This document shows positions 23,014 through 27,425 of a DNA stretch of 27,425 nt, piece after piece. The translations under genes were made by a program, and so were the position numbers. The notes under the pieces are model-generated. The model was not told the origin of the DNA, did not search any database, and worked only from the letters and a program-made list of their open reading frames with translations. This DNA is from Acidobacteriota bacterium. Lineage in GTDB: Bacteria > Acidobacteriota > Holophagae > Thermotomaculales > Thermotomaculaceae. The stretch's first letter is position 1. Every line of letters starts with the position of its first letter. Location of the stretch: assembly GCA_003650445.1 (NCBI GenBank), contig QMQE01000009.1, forward strand, positions 1 to 27,425, written 5' to 3'.

Positions 23014-23175
23014 AATGTTGAGTGATAGGTGTTGAGTGTTAAATGAAAAGACAGACACATCAGGGAAAATCAAAAAGCATGGAATGGCCAACTCCCTGAT
23101 TTTTCTTACCCCTACTCCTACCCCTACTCGTATGCGGAACACCCACTCTCATTCCCCCGCACTCGCACTTTCACT
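23013..23175 (+). repeat. Composite intergenic element, copy 5
   Basis: Five 7-nt units (GAATGTT, GAGTGAT, AGGTGTT, GAGTGTT, AAATGAA) occupy 23013-23047. CAGGGA (23061-23066) pairs with TCCCTG (23093-23098), and a T-run follows. Four 6-nt units (TACCCC, TACTCC, TACCCC, TACTCG) fill 23107-23130, and a CACTCG/CACTTT-type tract ends near 23175. This is the most complete copy in the window and sits just upstream of the DUF438 operon promoter. Confidence 0.65.
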
Positions 23176-23192
23176 TTTCTTTCCCCGTCTTC

Positions 23193-23206
23193 TTGACCTG
23201 GATCAA
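23193..23206. promoter_or_regulatory. FNR/HcpR-like activator box
   Basis: TTGAC-CTGG-ATCAA differs by one base from the FNR consensus TTGAT-N4-ATCAA and also resembles the HcpR/DNR form TTGAC-N4-GTCAA. Its centre (23199.5) lies about 41 bp upstream of the start predicted from the extended -10 at 23225-23233, the usual class II activator position. Confidence 0.65.
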
Positions 23207-23224
23207 TTTCTTACTTTACTTTTA

Positions 23225-23233
23225 TGTTAAGAT
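23225..23233 (+). promoter_or_regulatory. Extended -10 element of the DUF438 operon promoter
   Basis: TGT-TAAGAT is a TGn-extended -10 with no good -35, as expected of an activator-dependent promoter. A transcript from about 23240 would have a leader of about 47 nt with a GGGAGGGAGAG SD before the ATG at 23288. Confidence 0.5.
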
Positions 23234-23287
23234 AGTAGATGGTAAAAAATAATTCCGGCAGAAACGGCCGGGAGGGAGAGTTGATAA

Positions 23288-24553
23288 ATGAGTGAAACAC
23301 TGTATTCCGTTGAAAGACGCAAAGAATTATTGAAACACATGATCCGGCAATTGAATGCCGGGGAGACCGTAGACAGCGTCCGGGAGACACTGGTCCGGCT
23401 CCTTGGGACCGTTCCCTACGAAGAAGTGGTCCAGGTGGAACAGGAACTGATGGCTGAGGGATTGCCCCAGCAGGAAATCCTCAAGCTCTGTGATGTTCAT
23501 GCCCAGGCTCTTCGTGGGCACATTGAGCAGCCGGCAGATCTGTCGGTTCCGGATGGGCATCCGCTAAACGTGTTCCAGAAGGAAAATGAGGCCATCACGT
23601 GGGAAGTGACCGCACTGGATAAACTATTCAGTGAACTCGATACACTTACCGGTGACGCCGCTGCCGGACAGGTGTTCGACGACATCCGCAAACACTTTTT
23701 CGCCCTGGCGGATGTGGACAAACACTACCTTCGCAAGGAAAACCTGTTGTTTCCCTTTCTGGAGCAGCACGGGGTCACCGGGCCGTCCACCGTTATGTGG
23801 GGCAAGCACGACGAAATCCGGGAATGGCTCAAGGCCGGGTCGGCGGCATTGAAAGAACTGACCGCCGAAGTAACAGCGGAAGATTTATCCGCAGTGGTAG
23901 ACTTTGCCCTGCGCCCCGCGTCCAACGGCGCGGCGGAAATGGTAATGAAGGAGGAAGAAATCCTCTTCCCCATGGCATGGGAAAAGCTGGATGAATCCGA
24001 ATGGGCACAGGTTCACCAGCAGACCGGGGATTATGGCTACTGCCTCATTGAACCAAAAACCGAGTGGCAACCAACTGTATCCCTTGAAGAATCAGATGAC
24101 AGGGGAAAACCCGGGCGAATCCGTCTCAGTACCGGAACCATGACGGAAAAGGAGTTGGCGGCGATTCTCAACACCATCCCTTTCGATATGACTTTCGTGG
24201 ACAAGGACGACACCGTTCGCTACTTTACACGGGGGAAAGAGCGGGTTTTTGCCCGGAGCAAGGCCATTATCGGCCGTAAAGTCCAGCATTGCCATCCCCC
24301 GAAGAGCATGCACATTGTGGAAAAGATTCTGGATGATTTTAAGGCCGGCAGAGAGGAAAGTGCCGCATTCTGGATCAATCTCGGGGGAAAATTTGTTCAT
24401 ATTGAATACTTTTCCCTGCGCGGTGACGACGGCGAATACCTCGGCACACTGGAAGTCAGTCAGGACCTGACGGAAAAACGCGCTCTGGCGGGGGAGCAGC
24501 GGCTCTTAACTTACAGCAGTCAAAAAACGGGAGAAGGCCATGGGCAGGACTGA
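23288..24553 (+). CDS. DUF438 / hemerythrin-like / PAS protein (intact putative metal site)
   Basis: A 421-residue cytoplasmic protein: DUF438 (about 5-80), a hemerythrin-like four-helix region (about 88-235), and a PAS domain (about 288-400). Candidate iron ligands are His91 (GHPLNVFQKEN), His146 and Glu151 (DKHYLRKENLLFP), His174 (GKHDEIR) and the acidic cluster at 222-224 (MKEEEILFP). The PAS domain carries the family's CHPP motif (335-338). Related proteins are linked to NO, oxygen or redox sensing, but their biochemistry is mostly unknown. The start has a GGGAGGGAGAG SD. It is the first gene of a three-gene operon, overlaps the next by 14 bp, and has a diverged paralogue as the third gene. 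Confidence 0.8.
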   Translation: MSETLYSVERRKELLKHMIRQLNAGETVDSVRETLVRLLGTVPYEEVVQVEQELMAEGLPQQEILKLCDVHAQALRGHIEQPADLSVPDGHPLNVFQKENEAITWEVTALDKLFSELDTLTGDAAAGQVFDDIRKHFFALADVDKHYLRKENLLFPFLEQHGVTGPSTVMWGKHDEIREWLKAGSAALKELTAEVTAEDLSAVVDFALRPASNGAAEMVMKEEEILFPMAWEKLDESEWAQVHQQTGDYGYCLIEPKTEWQPTVSLEESDDRGKPGRIRLSTGTMTEKELAAILNTIPFDMTFVDKDDTVRYFTRGKERVFARSKAIIGRKVQHCHPPKSMHIVEKILDDFKAGREESAAFWINLGGKFVHIEYFSLRGDDGEYLGTLEVSQDLTEKRALAGEQRLLTYSSQKTGEGHGQD

Positions 24554-25070
24554 GAAAGCAGCCATTACCCCGGACACAAAGGTCGGTAGCCTGCTGGATA
24601 ATTTCCCGGAACTGGAACCGGTGCTGATGGCACTGTCCCCCAAGTTTGAAAAACTGAAAAATCCGGTGCTGAGAAAAACCGTGGCAAAGGTGGCAACGCT
24701 TCGTCAGGTGGCGAAAGTGGGGGCAGTGCCCCTGCCCCTGCTGATCAACGAGCTTCGCCGGGCCGCCGGCATGGAGGATCTGGAGCTGGACACCGTCAAT
24801 CCGGCTGACATAGCGGTTCCATCCTGGCTGAACGGTGCCAGACCCGTTGAAGCCATAGACATCCGGGATGACATTGATGCAGGTGTTCAGCCCATCTCCA
24901 TTGTCATGAAAAAACTGAACACCCTGAACGAAGGCGAAATCCTGAAAGTCATTGCCCCTTTTGAACCGGTACCCCTCATTGACCTTGCGAAGAAGAAGGG
25001 CTTTGCAGTACACTTGGATAAAGAAAACGATACCGGTTTCATGGCAGTTTACTTCAGGAAATCGGAATAG
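24540..25070 (+). CDS. DUF1858-DUF2249 protein
   Basis: A 176-residue soluble protein with two small domains. Residues about 6-77 form DUF1858, starting TPDTKVGSLLDNFPELEPVL-like and containing RQVAKVGAVPLPLLINELR. Residues about 103-173 form DUF2249, beginning with a conserved DIRDDIDAGVQPI and containing LKVIAPFEPVPLIDLAKKKGF. The two domains often occur with hemerythrin-like or DUF438 proteins in anaerobes. DUF2249 is related to the TusA-like fold, but the TusA Cys is not seen here. It overlaps the upstream gene by 14 bp, with GGGAGAAGG as SD, and is 12 bp from the downstream gene. Function is unknown; its context suggests a shared redox or NO-stress role. Confidence 0.8.
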   Translation: MGRTEKAAITPDTKVGSLLDNFPELEPVLMALSPKFEKLKNPVLRKTVAKVATLRQVAKVGAVPLPLLINELRRAAGMEDLELDTVNPADIAVPSWLNGARPVEAIDIRDDIDAGVQPISIVMKKLNTLNEGEILKVIAPFEPVPLIDLAKKKGFAVHLDKENDTGFMAVYFRKSE

Positions 25071-25082
25071 AGGAGGCGGAAA

Positions 25083-26300
25083 ATGTCCGAACTGATGCAT
25101 GGGAATGGCGATAAGGTTGAAAGTCTGCTGAAATTTTCCCTTGGAATCATCAACGGCGAAAATGGCCGGGAATTGATGGACAAATATAGTTATGCCATTG
25201 AAAACGTCACCCCGAGGGACATTGTGGACATGGAAAACCGCCAGCTTTCCCTCGGCGTCCCCATCGATGCCATCAAGGAAACCATCGGAAAAGTCATCAA
25301 CGTCTTCTTCAAGTACCTCAAAGACTATCCGTGGGAAAAACCATCACCTGGAACCTTTCTCTTTGACATGATGGCAGAAAACCGGGCGTTGGAAGCCCAC
25401 CTCACCGGAACCAAAGAACTGGTAAAGAAGCTGAACAAAGAAACAGACGAAACCAAGCTGAAGCCATCGGAAACCCTTGATAAACTCCAAAAATCCATCG
25501 CACGGCTCTTGGAATTCGAGATTCATTACGACAAAAAAGAAAACATCCTCTTCCCTGCGCTTGAGAAAAGCTGGGACTACTCCCGGCCCCTGCAGGTCAT
25601 GTGGTCCATTGACTCTGACATCCGAAAATCCCTCCGCACCCTCAGGGATATCCTCTCGGTACCAACACCAAACCTGACTGAACTGAACCGGGAACTGGGG
25701 AAATACTACTTTCTCGCCCACGGCATGGTGTTCAAAGAAGAACTGGTGGTTTATCCCCTGGCCACCGAAACCTTGAGCCCTTCGGATTTTGAAGAAATGC
25801 GCCGCCAGTCTTTCGAGCTGGGCTTCGCCTTCATCGAAGCGCCAACTCCCCCGAAAGAGATAGCGGAGATAAAACCGTCCGGGGCGATTGATGCCACACA
25901 CTTAGACCTGGAAACCGGAAAAATGAAACTGGAACAGCTCATTCAAATGCTCAACACCCTCCCGGTGGACATGACCCTCATTGACGAAACCGACACCGTC
26001 GTTTACTTCTCCAACCCCAAAGATCGGCTCTTCTCCCGCTCCAAAGCCGTCATCGGGCGAACCGTCCAGAATTGCCATCCCCCGGAAAGCGTCCACATGG
26101 TCAACGAACTCCTGGAAGCTTTTAGAAAGGGCAAAAAAGACAGCGAGTCCTTCTGGATCACCATAGCAGGCCGCTTCGTCCTCATCCAGTACTTTGCCAT
26201 GCGGGACAAAGACGGCACCTACCGCGGCTGCCTTGAAGTCTCCCAGGACGTCACTGCCATCCGCTCCCTCACCGGCGAAAAACGCCTGATTGGCGAGTGA
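25083..26300 (+). CDS. DUF438 / hemerythrin-like / PAS paralogue with degenerate metal site
   Basis: A 405-residue paralogue of the first operon gene with the same order: DUF438 (about 10-82), helical region (about 88-235), PAS (about 283-392, CHPP at 331-334). Aligned to its sister, His148 and Glu153 are kept (IHYDKKENILFP). The first His is replaced (His91 becomes Thr91) and the third is replaced by Asp177 (WSIDSDIR against WGKHDEIR). A new His213 appears in AHGMVFKEE. It may bind no metal, or a different site may have formed. A pair of a competent and an altered paralogue suggests a hetero-oligomer or sensor/effector split. The start follows GAGGAGG. A small palindrome (26301-26313) begins right after the stop. 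Confidence 0.8.
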   Translation: MSELMHGNGDKVESLLKFSLGIINGENGRELMDKYSYAIENVTPRDIVDMENRQLSLGVPIDAIKETIGKVINVFFKYLKDYPWEKPSPGTFLFDMMAENRALEAHLTGTKELVKKLNKETDETKLKPSETLDKLQKSIARLLEFEIHYDKKENILFPALEKSWDYSRPLQVMWSIDSDIRKSLRTLRDILSVPTPNLTELNRELGKYYFLAHGMVFKEELVVYPLATETLSPSDFEEMRRQSFELGFAFIEAPTPPKEIAEIKPSGAIDATHLDLETGKMKLEQLIQMLNTLPVDMTLIDETDTVVYFSNPKDRLFSRSKAVIGRTVQNCHPPESVHMVNELLEAFRKGKKDSESFWITIAGRFVLIQYFAMRDKDGTYRGCLEVSQDVTAIRSLTGEKRLIGE

Positions 26301-26460
26301 GCCGGCCTCCGGCCCGAGTACAAGTGAAAGTGCGAGTGAATATGGAGAAGGAAAAAGAACAGAAAAACAGAAAGGGATTGGTCATTTCCCATTTTGTATC
26401 CGTAAGTTAACATTCAGCACTTAGCATTCAATATTTGACTGGCTTCCGGCCTCCGGCCGC
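26301..26460 (-). repeat. Composite intergenic element, inverted copy 6, between CCGGCCTCCGGCC palindromes
   Basis: The 13-mer CCGGCCTCCGGCC occurs at 26302-26314 and 26446-26458; the first forms the hairpin GCCGG-CCT-CCGGC. Between them, read on the minus strand, are a GGGAAATGACCAATCCC stem (about 26389-26373), a T-rich stretch, and CACTCG/CACTTT/CACTTG hexamers (about 26338-26320). A 7-nt tract (CATTCAG, CACTTAG, CATTCAA, TATTTGA) occupies 26411-26438. The gap 26301-26692 has no gene. Confidence 0.55.
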
Positions 26461-26581
26461 TCCATTTTCTACGAAAAACGTTTAATCAGCCAATAGCCCG
26501 ACCAGCGGAGGAATGCTGAATTGGGGAAATAGGATTTACCCCTTGATAAAAAAGTTCAATATTGTAACCAAAATTGCTGTC

Positions 26582-26649
26582 GTTCCAGTGCCTGTTCTCC
26601 GCCTTGCGCTGTAGCTAACCCCTGCTTCCCCCTCCTGGAACCAGCGCAA
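26582..26649. repeat. Interleaved inverted repeats with pseudoknot topology next to the transposase
   Basis: GTTCCAG (26582-26588) pairs with CTGGAAC (26635-26641), and TTGCGCTG (26604-26611) pairs with CAGCGCAA (26642-26649). The order A-B-A'-B' allows either stem or an H-type pseudoknot. It lies 43 bp downstream of the RAYT stop (minus strand), where RAYT families often have structured ends or REP sequences. Confidence 0.45.
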
Positions 26650-26692
26650 AGTACCCACTCTTGTCAAGTTCAGGGTCCGGCCCCATCCTCCT

Positions 26693-27425
26693 CTACCCCG
26701 TCAGTCGCCGTAGCGAGTAAATCCCCGGCCCCGCACCGGTCGCATACGCCCCCCGGCTCTTCTTTCGGATTATCGTATCGCCGAAGGCGCCGTAGGCCTC
26801 CCGGATAAAGCCCCTGGAGCCAATCACCAGCCCATCGGAAAAATGACGGATCCGGTAGCGGAACACATCCCCCTGATTCAGCTCAAACCCCGTGTCTTCA
26901 GCGTCTTTCAGGACATCTGCTCCAATCTGCCCCTGCTTCCCTTCCACTTTAAGCCCGCCATTTTGGTACAGGTAGGCCCGGTATAGGGAAAGGGCTTTTC
27001 TTTTGTTTGTGAAGGGAAGGCCGTCCCATGAGAGAAAGTTGTGTTTGTTCCCCGCCTGTACCCGGTAAGCGATGCTGGAAAAGCGATAGTCTTCCGGTTT
27101 CTCCACCATCTCTGCCCGGACGGGGTTCAAATCTATGTAAGCCAGGCAGGCAAGGAGTGCTTCCCCGGATTCAATCCATACGCTCTTGAACCGGTCTCCC
27201 CAGAAGTAGCCCTTACGCTTATGGATACGGTTATACCAGCGGGAAAACACTTGTTTGATATAGCGGACATATTCGGACACATCGGACAGCCGGTTTCGGA
27301 GCAGTTCCGGGTCATGAACCAGCATCTGCATCACCCCGCCATCTTTTTTAACCCGTTTGATCAGTTCTTTATCCGGTACTTCATCCCCCGGCTTTACTTT
27401 TACCAGCAGATGAAAGTGGTTGGAC
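26693..27425 (-). CDS. REP-associated tyrosine transposase (RAYT, Y1_Tnp/HUH), 5' end beyond the window
   Basis: The reading frame continues through the right edge. Its first visible residues are SNHFHLLVKVKPG, containing the HUH motif (H-hydrophobic-H in NHFHLL) of Y1 transposases, so the apparent internal GTG start at 27334 is not real. Further on, EYVRYIKQVFSRWYN holds the likely nucleophile Tyr, and GYFWGDRFKSV and LAYIDLNPVRAEMV are hallmarks of the TnpA_REP branch of the IS200/IS605 group. About 244 codons including the stop are present; a short N-terminal part is missing. RAYTs process single-stranded palindromes and are usually single-copy genes tied to dispersed REP elements. Confidence 0.85.
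   Translation of the reverse strand, partial: SNHFHLLVKVKPGDEVPDKELIKRVKKDGGVMQMLVHDPELLRNRLSDVSEYVRYIKQVFSRWYNRIHKRKGYFWGDRFKSVWIESGEALLACLAYIDLNPVRAEMVEKPEDYRFSSIAYRVQAGNKHNFLSWDGLPFTNKRKALSLYRAYLYQNGGLKVEGKQGQIGADVLKDAEDTGFELNQGDVFRYRIRHFSDGLVIGSRGFIREAYGAFGDTIIRKKSRGAYATGAGPGIYSLRRLTG

Noticed and set aside
22881..23175. CRISPR array
   Set aside because: Units are 6-7 nt with no spacers and no cas genes are present; these are short tandem repeats.
27133..27334. Transposase start at the internal GTG (27334)
   Set aside because: The frame stays open to the window edge and contains the essential HUH motif upstream, so the gene is truncated by the window, not starting here.

Overview
The window looks like a chromosomal segment of a Gram-negative, probably anaerobic bacterium of moderate GC content. 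Signs of this are FabA, a periplasmic Spy-like protein, exported proteins with ordinary signal peptides, strong GGAGG-type ribosome binding sites, and a DUF438/DUF1858/DUF2249 operon behind an FNR/HcpR-like box. A deltaproteobacterial or similar uncultured lineage would fit, but I cannot name the taxon. I see no prophage, CRISPR array, rRNA or tRNA. The only mobile-element gene is a REP-associated (RAYT-type) tyrosine transposase running off the right edge.

Layout, left to right: (1) a Bax-inhibitor-1-like membrane protein (-) divergent from a secreted tricorn-type S41 protease (+). (2) A gltX-rlmB operon, an FmdB-type zinc ribbon, a MATE exporter and a Spy/CpxP-like periplasmic protein, all on -. 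(3) A zinc-type MDR dehydrogenase (+) with a good sigma70 promoter and a short overlapping upstream ORF. (4) A partner-switching locus at 10.8-17.7 kb. Its + arm is a STAS antagonist overlapping an unusual NCS2-type transporter. Its - arm runs from an RsbW-like anti-sigma/kinase through a dCache-HAMP-PP2C (RsbU-like) phosphatase to a 789-residue protein of unknown function with a Rossmann-like domain. (5) An SDR/DUF2867 protein, a relic of an alpha/beta hydrolase, a small exported protein, and a fabA-recQ pair. (6) A three-gene DUF438 / DUF1858-DUF2249 / DUF438 operon with a class-II-positioned FNR/HcpR-like box. (7) The partial RAYT.

The strongest candidate for something undescribed is region 4. 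All three kinds of partner-switching component are present with no sigma factor in the window. The transporter carries replacements at the two principal NCS2 substrate residues (Glu to Lys, Gln/Glu to Ala). It ends in a domain that aligns with the neighbouring RsbW-like protein but has lost its ATP-binding motifs. This suggests a membrane protein that is controlled by, or feeds into, a phospho-STAS switch, with the 789-residue protein as a further part.

The second unusual thing is the intergenic DNA. Most large gaps carry copies, in both orientations, of a composite element. It has a G-rich 7-nt-periodic tract (GTGATGR-like), a terminator-like stem (CAGGGA...TCCCTG) with a T-run, and a C-rich 6-nt-periodic tract (TACYCC or CACTCG type). 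Small hairpins with 3-nt loops often lie next to it. The RAYT gene makes a REP/BIME-like origin conceivable.
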